From the NCBI GenBank assembly GCA_001898485.1, contig MKTY01000020.1, positions 1,323,203-1,387,202 on the forward strand: DNA of 64,000 nucleotides, given 5' to 3'. How positions within the stretch are numbered: position 1 is the stretch's first letter; the number at the start of each line of letters is the position of its first letter. Positions 8,921-15,881 of the stretch are shown one piece after another. This DNA comes from Sphingobacteriales bacterium 46-32 (GTDB lineage: Bacteria; Bacteroidota; Bacteroidia; Chitinophagales; Chitinophagaceae). The notes under the pieces are model-generated. The model did no database searches. It saw only the letters and a list, made by a program, of their open reading frames with translations, and was not told where the DNA came from. Both the position numbers and the translations under genes were made by a program.

Positions 8921-9075
8921 TTGTGCTTAGCTGGTAGCTGAGCACCATTTTGGCCAAAGGATTGTTTCCTTCATCCTATTATTTCTATACGTATTTATCT
9001 TTTACAAAGAATAGTGGCTTATTAGACCTGTTCTTTATCCGAACAGATGCTTCGTTGCAAACGAAGCATAACAGG
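8921..9075. repeat. ~155-bp bipartite palindromic element, copy 1
   Basis: The left end is a hairpin (gtgcttagct, 3-base loop, agctgagcac; 8923-8945). The right end (9027-9075) has a nested structure: outer stem cctgtt/aacagg, an inner stem ctgttc/gaacag, and the hairpin tgcttcgtt-gc-aaacgaagca. Copy 2 at 9219-9375 has the same ends in the same order with a diverged middle. The structure resembles REP or IS200/IS605-type end hairpins. The right end overlaps the tail of a transposase remnant on the minus strand. Confidence 0.75.
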
Positions 9076-9190
9076 GCGTTGCTGATTGTAGTAAGCCATC
9101 CATTCATCCAGGTCCGTTTGAAAGTAAGCATCCGGCCAAGTACATCTTTTCCAACCTGCCGGGCTATTATATCTCCCGGTTAAAAAGAAT
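9022..9190 (-). pseudogene. C-terminal remnant of an integrase-core transposase
   Basis: The minus strand is open from about 9190 to a TAA at 9022-9024 and reads FQTDLDEWMAYYNQQR, the DLDxW..YYNxxR pattern found near the end of DDE integrase-core transposases (IS3/IS481-like). After the final Arg the family's usual PHxGxxxxGxTP tail is replaced by sequence encoded by the palindromic repeat (PVMLRLQRSICSDKEQV). No transposase N-terminus, catalytic triad or terminal inverted repeat is present, so this is a scar, not an active element. Confidence 0.55.
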
Positions 9191-9218
9191 GGAAATTAGT
9201 TCGTCTCTTTAGCCACTG

Positions 9219-9375
9219 TTGTGCTTAGCTTGTAGCTAAGCACAATTTCGATATATGGCTTGTTGCCTACATCTTATTATTTCTGCAAAGATTGCTATTT
9301 TGCAAAAAGTAATGTGTCTTATTAGACCTGTTCTTTATCCGAACAGCTGCTTCGTTGCAAACGAAGCATAACAGG
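9219..9375. repeat. ~155-bp bipartite palindromic element, copy 2
   Basis: A perfect 12-base inverted repeat with 3-base loop (ttgtgcttagct / agctaagcacaa, 9219-9245) begins the element. The right end (9327-9375) is the same nested palindrome as in copy 1 with one base change in 49. The open reading frame of the toxin tip downstream begins immediately after this element, so the element marks the 5' break of that gene. Confidence 0.78.
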
Positions 9376-9483
9376 TTTTAATCTGGTTCTTTTTGTAGAG
9401 GACATTCTCCGGAGAACGGGGGTAATAACTTTGTTAATACTGTAGATATTGCTGGTAATCTTTTCATTTTTGCAAATGGTTTT

Positions 9484-10215
9484 ATGCTTAATCAATATTT
9501 AGGTGGTCAAAACCCAACGCAAAGAGAGCCTACGGGACATGATAGAAGGGGAAATCCAACTGGTTGGAGAACTGTGCCCAACCCAAGCTATTACAATCCA
9601 GACAGAGGATTCTATGAGGATGGGCCTCGCAATAACGGGAAAACTTTCAGTTATTGGGAAGGTGTTGATAAGGCCTACATGCAATATAATGGTGATTTTG
9701 AAAATGAAAAGGCATATTATACGAATGGGTCATTTACACCAAAAGCTACGGCCGACGCAAGATATGCTGAGGGTGCTGAAGCAGGCGCAGAACTTATTGC
9801 CAAACTTGAATCTGGTGAAATTTCGTTACAACAAGGAGAAACAATAAAAATTGTGGGACATAGCCAAGGAGCAGCTTATGCTGCTGGAATTGCTTCTGCT
9901 TTAGCAAAACATTCAAAATATGGCAACCTTATAGAATTTGTAGATTATCTTTCTCCACATCAACCAGGTGATATCAAGCATCCTAATGGAGTTAAAGGCC
10001 GTCAATTTTCTACCAGAGAAGACAGGATATCTTCGAAAGGTTTGAAATCATGGCTATTTGGGAACTCTAAATGGGCGAGAATTCCCGGTACCGAAATGGG
10101 AATAGATAGGCAGGACCATCCCGGAGAATATCACGGACATATGATAGATAGCTGGCTAGATGATTTGATTAATTACTGGAGAAACTTGGGTATTGTAGTA
10201 ACAGTTATTGAATAA
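9484..10215 (+). CDS. Orphan polymorphic-toxin tip (Rhs-type C-terminus) with GxSxG hydrolase motif; 5'-truncated
   Basis: 243 residues from the first ATG. The frame is open further upstream to 9382, just after the palindromic repeat, and reads FVNTVDIAGNLFIFANGFML, so the true gene began earlier and has lost its front. The core motif G125-H-S127-Q-G129 is the nucleophile elbow of alpha/beta hydrolases, followed by a small-residue helix, as in lipase-like effectors. The base composition is clearly more AT-rich than the housekeeping blocks. There is no signal peptide. An Rhs core relic lies 0.7 kb downstream and a lipoprotein follows after 5 bases, the layout of a displaced toxin cassette with its immunity gene. 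Family assignment is inference; the motif is seen. Confidence 0.65.
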   Translation: MLNQYLGGQNPTQREPTGHDRRGNPTGWRTVPNPSYYNPDRGFYEDGPRNNGKTFSYWEGVDKAYMQYNGDFENEKAYYTNGSFTPKATADARYAEGAEAGAELIAKLESGEISLQQGETIKIVGHSQGAAYAAGIASALAKHSKYGNLIEFVDYLSPHQPGDIKHPNGVKGRQFSTREDRISSKGLKSWLFGNSKWARIPGTEMGIDRQDHPGEYHGHMIDSWLDDLINYWRNLGIVVTVIE

Positions 10216-10220
10216 ATACT

Positions 10221-10808
10221 ATGAAAAAGCAACTAATTTCGTTTGTGCTCTATTCACTGATTTTGGCTTCTTGCGGGAAACTAAACAGATTATCGGAAGA
10301 AGATTATTCATGGATGCCGTACAATGGGGATGAAACGTTAGTATTTAAATCCAGTACAGGGGAAATAGATAGCATTTTCTTAATAAAGAAAGATACATTA
10401 TTAGCCTATCCCGAAGCTCAATCTATAAACGGAGTAAAGTATGAGGAAGTAGCCGTTTTTTGTAATCATTATAGACAAGACAACCAGAATGTTGGCCGTA
10501 GCTATTATTTATTTAAAGTACAGAAAGCAAAAGACAATCGCGCTGAGTTAGTTTTTGATTTATCAACAAAGGGAAATAAGTTTTATAGACTGCTTCCTGT
10601 TAAGATATACAGTTTAAGAAAAGAGAGTCCTGTATCATTAGAAACCTCTTTTGGAAAGTACAATGATATTTATATTATCTACCCCGACGATAATGCGAAA
10701 GACTTTTATCAACTCAGCAATTTTGTAACAAAATTGTATTGGAGTAAGTCACAAGGTTTAATCCGGTTCGATAAAAAAGATGGCGTATTTTGGGAGTTAT
10801 CAAGATAA
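10221..10808 (+). CDS. Lipoprotein of unknown family, probable immunity protein for the preceding toxin tip
   Basis: 195 residues with a clear lipoprotein signal (SLILASC, Cys18). The mature part is rich in beta-strand-like segments and charged residues and has no motif I recognise. It starts 5 bases after the toxin-tip stop codon and has the same low GC content, so both probably arrived together. A periplasm-facing lipoprotein would suit protection against an exported lipase-like toxin. The immunity role rests on position only. Confidence 0.6.
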   Translation: MKKQLISFVLYSLILASCGKLNRLSEEDYSWMPYNGDETLVFKSSTGEIDSIFLIKKDTLLAYPEAQSINGVKYEEVAVFCNHYRQDNQNVGRSYYLFKVQKAKDNRAELVFDLSTKGNKFYRLLPVKIYSLRKESPVSLETSFGKYNDIYIIYPDDNAKDFYQLSNFVTKLYWSKSQGLIRFDKKDGVFWELSR

Positions 10809-10904
10809 TTCTGTGTACCCGTTCTTCGTAGTTTGAAAAATCATCCTGTTTTGATTTGTTATGCTTAGCTTTTAGTTAAGAATGTTTTACAGCTTTTTTT
10901 AGTG

Positions 10905-10931
10905 TTGTGCTTAGCTTGTAGCTAAGCACAA
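10905..10931. repeat. Left-end hairpin of the palindromic element, solo copy
   Basis: Identical to the left 27 bases of the element at 9219-9245 (ttgtgcttagct, tgt, agctaagcacaa), followed by the same aatttcgata. The right-end palindromes are missing. A degenerate version (atgcttagctttta..) lies just upstream at about 10861. The Rhs core frame opens directly behind it, so this hairpin again marks a break point. Confidence 0.7.
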
Positions 10932-11883
10932 TTTCGATAGTGGAGGTACACGCCCCCAATGGGATGGCGTTAATATTACCGGTTACGTATATGATTATAT
11001 AATCAAGGATCACCTGGGCAATGTACGCATGCTGCTAACCGATGAGAAGAAAACGGACATGTATCCGGCAGCAACCATGGAAGATTCCAGTATCGCAGCC
11101 GAAGAAACCTATTATACTAATCTGACCAATACGCAATCCGACAAACCGGCCTGGTTTACGGATCCCAGTTATCCGACTAACGCGAAAGTAGCCCGTTTAA
11201 AAAACGAAGCCGATTCGCAGTAGATAGGCCCAATATCTTGTTGAAAGTGATGGCCGGAGATAGTTACAACGTGCGTGTAACAGCCGGATGGGAAAGTGGC
11301 GAAGCAACCAACAGCAGCACCAATGTACTGAACGACCTGTTGAATATACTGAGCACCAGTGTAGCGGGCCAGAGCGGTGGAAAAGTGGCAGCCGGCGATT
11401 TGCAGGCCGGTGGTAGTGGCCTGAGTTCTGCGCTTACCAGCTTTTTAGGTACGCAAACCACTTCGGGCAGCAAACCAAAGGCCTACCTGAACTGGATATT
11501 GCTGGACGAACAGTTTAAGGTAGTCAGTGGCAGCAATGGCTTTATACAGGTAGGAGCCAGTGGCAGTGCGGTGCCTCTTACCCAAACCGGGTTAATGGTG
11601 CCTAAGAGTGGATATTTGTATATTTATACCAGCAACGAAGCGACCAATATCGATGTGTTCTTTGATAATTTGCAGAGCTTGTCCCGAGAGCGAAGCGATT
11701 CGGGATGACCCATATTCATGGACCGGTCCTGGAGGAGACGCAACTTGCCCCGGCGACGGCGGGGTTATTATTCTTTTGTTCCGATACTTCGGGATGACGA
11801 TGGCGGGGATATCGTCGAAAGTACTAGCATTTGGAGGTTTTGAGAATAAGAAGACGCCTATGAAAGAGCGACCGCTTTTGTAA
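10921..11883 (+). pseudogene. Rhs/YD-repeat core remnant, frameshifted and 5'-truncated
   Basis: The frame opens behind the hairpin with GGTRPQWDGVNITGYVYDYI and IKDHLGNVRMLLTDEKKTD, a core sequence typical of Bacteroidota Rhs-family proteins. It stops at 11221-11223. The family sequence resumes in another frame (ILLKVMAGDSYNVRV, from about 11235) and runs to ..NEATNIDVFFDNLQ. It is then cut by a small palindrome (11682-11705), reappears in a third frame as HIHGPVLEETQ (11711 on), is cut again, and reappears once more as YFGMTMAGISSKVLAFGG up to a stop at 11883. At least three frame changes mean the gene is dead. The intact version would be a large surface or secreted toxin-delivery protein. 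Confidence 0.75.
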
Positions 11884-12029
11884 TGAAACAAGCCGGCGTA
11901 ACGATGGTGAAAGCAAGCCCTAATTCAAATACTTTTAAGAAAGTCGGATTAAAAATTAAAATGCAAAACGGAACCCCGGTTCTAAATTCCTACGGAGATC
12001 CCTTGTTCGAAAACGCTGATTGTCCTTAA
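11883..12029 (+). pseudogene. Tip fragment behind the Rhs core remnant
   Basis: A 48-codon frame (ATG at 11883) overlaps the last base of the Rhs remnant and reads MKQAGVTMVKASPNSNTFKK then a Pro/Asn-containing tail ending in DCP. Its position between an Rhs core and a small exported protein suggests it is the end of a second, mostly deleted toxin tip. It is too short to assign. Confidence 0.35.
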
Positions 12030-12050
12030 TCATCTAAAACGCTTCATACT

Positions 12051-12509
12051 ATGAATAAGAAATTAATGATGTTGCTTCTTTTGATAATAACTTCTATATG
12101 CACATTTGCTCAGAAAGAAAGCATAAAAAACAGGTTGGCAAAGGTTAATAACGATACTATGCAGTATGTAAAAACCTACATAGTCTCTCAAAAAGAATTA
12201 TACGTGCAGAATCCCCTTGATAGCTTATTAAGTAATTTACCGACTACCGTTAAGCGGTATGTACTTCTAACTTCGGATAAGCCAGGATTCTACAAAGGCG
12301 TTTACTTGATCTTGAATAAGGTAAATCAAAGCATGCTGTTAGAAAGGGATAAAAAAGAGATCTATGTAACAGTAGAATTTGCAACCACCATTAGTAGAGA
12401 AGAGATTAAGCGAGCCGGCATACAGAAACTTCAGAGTACATGGGACGAGCCAGCAAAAAAGGTATTCGAAAAACTCACCGTGTCAGATGTTGGTCTGGTC
12501 GAAAATTAA
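12051..12509 (+). CDS. Small exported protein of unknown function, possible orphan immunity protein
   Basis: 152 residues with a Sec signal peptide (cleavage likely after CTFA, about residue 20). The mature part is Lys-rich with no recognised domain and no cysteine. It follows the remains of an Rhs tip by 21 bases, the place where immunity genes normally sit, and has the same low-GC character as the first toxin/immunity pair. The role is inferred from context only. Confidence 0.5.
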   Translation: MNKKLMMLLLLIITSICTFAQKESIKNRLAKVNNDTMQYVKTYIVSQKELYVQNPLDSLLSNLPTTVKRYVLLTSDKPGFYKGVYLILNKVNQSMLLERDKKEIYVTVEFATTISREEIKRAGIQKLQSTWDEPAKKVFEKLTVSDVGLVEN

Positions 12510-12901
12510 AAGTTTAAGAACTGACACTATCTCATGCTCCGGTTCAGGCAGCATATATCTAGAATGCCGATAAGCGTCCGGAACGCTGAAGCGAGCGTGG
12601 CAACAGACGATGATAGTAGTAATGCAGCCGGGCTCCTAAAAAATAAATTGATGAATGAGATCTTGCCACAGGATATACTACTGGTGGCTGATTGATCGCT
12701 TCGCCCGATCAGGACGCTTCGCGTCCCGATCGGCGTACTACAGTTATTGAGTACACGTGAAAGATTCGGGCCGAAGTCTCGGCCCGAGACCTCGGGCGAG
12801 TGTACAAACGAATTCGCTACCCCCTAAAAACGTATTGCAGGCCCTGAGCCTGCAATAACATTTCTTCTACCCTCCACCTTTATACCTTTAAACTTTTATA
12901 C
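12510..12901. other. Gene-poor end of the Rhs island with a short frame and palindromes
   Basis: Contains a 43-codon frame (12564-12695) of unknown origin, two compact palindromic clusters (12694-12731 and 12751-12805), and an orphan 7-mer-type array arm (about 12869-12905, words such as cacctttatacctttaaac) that runs into the end of ricT. Only a weak match to a partner arm (about 12504-12518) exists. No convincing gene is seen. Confidence 0.5.
12694..12805. repeat. REP-like palindrome cluster
   Basis: Three adjacent hairpins: gatcg/cgatc (12694-12710), ggacgc-ttc-gcgtcc (12712-12726), and a branched palindrome bounded by gtacac (12751-12756) and gtgtac (12800-12805) with inner stem tcgggccga-agtc-tcggcccga (12766-12787). 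The core word CGCTTCG is shared with the small palindrome that interrupts the Rhs relic at 11682-11705. Confidence 0.6.
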
Positions 12902-14281
12902 CTATTTCTTCGGCGGCTGCGGCGGACGATTGGGATTATTATTGGGTTTGTTGGGTCTTTGTTGCTGACGGGGTTGTTGATTTCCGCCCTGTTGCTGCTG
13001 ACCGCCACCCTGCTGCGGCGGACGATTGGGCGCCTGACCTCTTTGAGGAGGCGCTGGTTTGCGACCAGGCTGTTGGGGTGGACGTTGCTGATTGCCGCCA
13101 CCTTGTTGTGGTTGCCCACCCTGCTTCTGCTGCGGACGTGGTTGCTGACGCTGCTGCTGATTTTGCTGCCGGCGTTTTTTATCTGCTTTTTCCAGGCTGC
13201 GCAGGCTGATCTGACCCACCACATCTACAAACTCAGGTTCTACTTCCTTGGGTTTATTGCTGGTCACATCTACTGCCTCCAGCTCTTCGGGAATCACCCC
13301 CTGCTTGTTAAGTGATTTTATTTTCAATACACGTTCAATAGTGAGCGGATATTGTTTGGTGCTGTCGGGCAGCGTATACCACATCAGGTTTTTGAAAATA
13401 TCTTTTTTGATGAGGTAGGCATTGCCTTTGGCCACCTGTATCTGATCACAATTGTCGGGGAAATGCTGCAGGGCATCGAGGTAGGTATCCAGCTCGTAGT
13501 TAAGACAGCATTTGAGACGACCACACTGACCACTCAGTTTGGTCTGGTTGATCGACAGGTTTTGATAACGCGCAGCGGCTGTATTGACCGATTTAAAATC
13601 GGTGAGCCAGGTACTGCAACAGAGCTCACGGCCACAGCTGCCAATGCCGCCCACTTTACCGGCTTCCTGGCGGGCACCGATCTGGCGCATTTCCACTTTT
13701 ACCTTAAACTCGGAGGCGTATACTTTGATGAGCTCGCGAAAATCCACACGGCCATCGGCAATATAGAAGAAGGTGGCTTTGCGGCCATCTGCCTGCATCT
13801 CTACCTGGCTGATCTTCATATCCAGCTTCAGCTGTTTGGCGATGGCGCGGCTGCGGATCACTGCTTCTGGTTCACGCTCCTTATTTTGCCGCATGAGGTC
13901 GAGGTCACGGTCGGTAGCTACGCGCAGCACCTTTTTCATTTCGGGATTATCTTCCCGCACATTGCGCTTCTTCATCTGCAACCGCACGATCTCGCCGGTG
14001 AGCGATACCTCGCCCACGTCAAAACCGCTTACCCCCTCCACGGCGATCATATCGCCTTTTTCAAATTGCTGAAGAGTGGGATTACGGAAAAAATCTTTAC
14101 GGGAACCTTTATTGAAACTAACTTCTATTACACGGCAGGCCATGTCCACATCGGCCATGGGCAGATTATGCAACCAGTCATAGGTATTCATTCGGTTACA
14201 ACCGCCAGTACTACATCCGCCATTGCTCTTGCATCCACCCGGCTTACTGCCTTTGGCGGTACCACAACTGGAACAACCCAT
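12902..14281 (-). CDS. ricT: PSP1-domain protein RicT (YaaT) family
   Basis: 459 residues. The N-terminus is a Cys/Gly-rich cluster (CSSCGTAKG..CKSNGGCSTGGC, about 3-29). The PSP1 domain follows (about 75-260) with the conserved cysteine sites GSCGRELCCSTW and SGQCGRLKCCLNYE. In Bacillus the homologue is part of the Fe-S-containing RicAFT complex that affects RNA processing and sporulation. The last ~110 residues are a low-complexity Gln/Pro/Gly/Arg/Asn tail, not part of the fold. It is the next gene after holB on the same strand, a pairing also seen in Firmicutes (holB-yaaT). The start at 14281 is the first ATG and gives the full Cys cluster. Confidence 0.88.
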   Translation of the reverse strand: MGCSSCGTAKGSKPGGCKSNGGCSTGGCNRMNTYDWLHNLPMADVDMACRVIEVSFNKGSRKDFFRNPTLQQFEKGDMIAVEGVSGFDVGEVSLTGEIVRLQMKKRNVREDNPEMKKVLRVATDRDLDLMRQNKEREPEAVIRSRAIAKQLKLDMKISQVEMQADGRKATFFYIADGRVDFRELIKVYASEFKVKVEMRQIGARQEAGKVGGIGSCGRELCCSTWLTDFKSVNTAAARYQNLSINQTKLSGQCGRLKCCLNYELDTYLDALQHFPDNCDQIQVAKGNAYLIKKDIFKNLMWYTLPDSTKQYPLTIERVLKIKSLNKQGVIPEELEAVDVTSNKPKEVEPEFVDVVGQISLRSLEKADKKRRQQNQQQRQQPRPQQKQGGQPQQGGGNQQRPPQQPGRKPAPPQRGQAPNRPPQQGGGQQQQGGNQQPRQQQRPNKPNNNPNRPPQPPKK

Positions 14282-14514
14282 TGGTTTAAAAATTTCAGAT
14301 TAATGTAAACAAGTGAAAATCAACGGATTGAGTTTATTCTGTTTGATCCGCTGTGCAAAAGGGCGGGGTTAAATGCTGCCTGTGGGCATGCGGCCACGTC
14401 CTGTGAAATATATATGGAGATCGAATATGCACAACGAATCAGTAAACGGAATAACACCAGACCTTGCTTCACTTTTTCACTTATTCCCCGCTGCCAGCAG
14501 GCGGGCGGGAAACC

Positions 14515-15708
14515 TCATTCAGTCAAAAATACAATTTTGTCCTGAATGATGTGGTATACTTTAATGGTGAGGGCATGGAAGAGCATTTTGGCATTGGCAT
14601 TTCGCTCAATATAGTAGGCCGCCCGGTCCAGCTCTTCAATAATAGCCTGCTGCTGCTCGATGCCGGCAATTTTATTGAGCCGCTGGGCAAAGTCCCGGTC
14701 TTTTTCGGCTATTTCGAGGTGGCCGATAGCCCGCAGTCGCACAGCCTGCTCCAGCAGATGATTAAAATAACGGAGAAACTGTTTCTGTTTTTCGCGCCCC
14801 AGCTTGCTGACCTCTTCAATCCATTTCACCTGGGCGATAGGGCCATTTTTCATGATGGCATTGAGCCATTCCCGCAGCAGGCTGTGCCAGTCTTCGTCTG
14901 CATGCTGCAACTGCTGCAGCGCTTCACGATAGTTGCCTTCACTTACGGCGGCAACCTGCCGGGCAGTAGCAGCCTCGGTTTTATTACGGGAAATGAGTGC
15001 TTCTTCGATATCGGCGACCTCGAGTGCCGGCACTTTCACGAGCTGGCAACGGCTGAGGATCGTCTGCAGAATCAGTGATTCATTTTCGGCTACGAGTATA
15101 AAAAGCGTATTGGGTGGCGGCTCTTCAATGAGCTTGAGCAGTTTGTTGCCCTCATTGCCCAGGTATTCGGGCATCCACATCACCAATACCTTGTAGGCAC
15201 TTTCAAAACTCTTGAGATTCAGCTTGCGGATGATATCGTTGCATTCGTGCGCGGTGATATTGCCCTGCTTATTCTCGGCCCCAATAAACTGGAGCCAGTC
15301 ATATATATTTCCGTAGGGATATGTCTTAACAAACTCACGCCACTCGGTAATATAATCGGTACTGATGGGAGGACTGCCCGCCTTACGCGTCACTACGGGA
15401 TAAGAAAAATGAATATCGGGGTGTACCAGTTGTGCGGCTTTTATGCAGGAGGCGCAGGTGCCACAGGCATCTGTACGGGGAGCAACAGGCTCGGGAGCGG
15501 CTTCTCCAAAAAGAGAGGGGCCGGCCGCGGCGGCCGGGGCATTCACTTTTTCGCACACCACATACTGGGCAAATGCCAGGGCCAGCGGCAGGGCGCCACT
15601 GCCTTCCTTTCCTAAAAAAAGAAGCGCATGCGCCAGGCGATTGGCCTGCATCAACTCCGGCAATTCCCGCTTTAAAACCGATTGACCGATAACATCATGG
15701 AAGGGCAT
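14515..15708 (-). CDS. holB: DNA polymerase III subunit delta prime
   Basis: 397 residues, a clamp-loader AAA+ subunit. It begins with the typical MPFHDVIGQSVLKRELPELM and LAHALLF. The P-loop position reads GKEGSGAL (33-40), degenerate as expected for a delta-prime that does not hydrolyse ATP. Zinc cysteines are visible as C82xxC85xxC88 with C52 as a likely fourth ligand. A 30-residue Ala/Pro-rich insert separates C52 from the others. The sensor region reads LLKLIEEPPPNTLFILV. It lies upstream of ricT in the same direction with a 233-base gap. Confidence 0.92.
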   Translation of the reverse strand: MPFHDVIGQSVLKRELPELMQANRLAHALLFLGKEGSGALPLALAFAQYVVCEKVNAPAAAAGPSLFGEAAPEPVAPRTDACGTCASCIKAAQLVHPDIHFSYPVVTRKAGSPPISTDYITEWREFVKTYPYGNIYDWLQFIGAENKQGNITAHECNDIIRKLNLKSFESAYKVLVMWMPEYLGNEGNKLLKLIEEPPPNTLFILVAENESLILQTILSRCQLVKVPALEVADIEEALISRNKTEAATARQVAAVSEGNYREALQQLQHADEDWHSLLREWLNAIMKNGPIAQVKWIEEVSKLGREKQKQFLRYFNHLLEQAVRLRAIGHLEIAEKDRDFAQRLNKIAGIEQQQAIIEELDRAAYYIERNANAKMLFHALTIKVYHIIQDKIVFLTE

Positions 15709-15730
15709 GGGAGCAAAGATAAAGTTTAAT

Positions 15731-15875
15731 GTGCTGGTGTGCTGATGTGCTAATGGTCTTTTAAAGATTCAATATTGATCCTGCAAAGGCCTTGATAATT
15801 TTTCAAATATGCAATTGACTACTTGAAAAACAATCTGACCGTTATTAGCACATCAGCAAATCAGCACATCAGCAC
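15731..15875. repeat. Array-hairpin element, 8-mer family, copy 3
   Basis: Left arm of three units (gtgctggt, gtgctgat, gtgctaat; 15731-15754) and right arm of four units (attagcac, atcagcaa, atcagcac, atcagcac; 15844-15875). The ~89-base spacer is unrelated to that of copies 1 and 2. It lies between the holB start and the M16 peptidase stop codon, ending 6 bases from the latter. Confidence 0.8.
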
Positions 15876-15881
15876 ATTGCC

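Noticed and set aside
8798-12901. Prophage or integrative element
   Set aside because: No integrase, tail, capsid or att-like direct repeats; the content fits Rhs decay with small palindromes and one transposase scar.
13352-14308. 318-codon plus-strand frame opposite ricT
   Set aside because: Antisense to a well-supported conserved gene; composition mirrors the ricT codons.
14429-14548. 39-codon plus-strand frame overlapping the holB end
   Set aside because: Short, overlaps a real gene on the other strand, no recognisable features.
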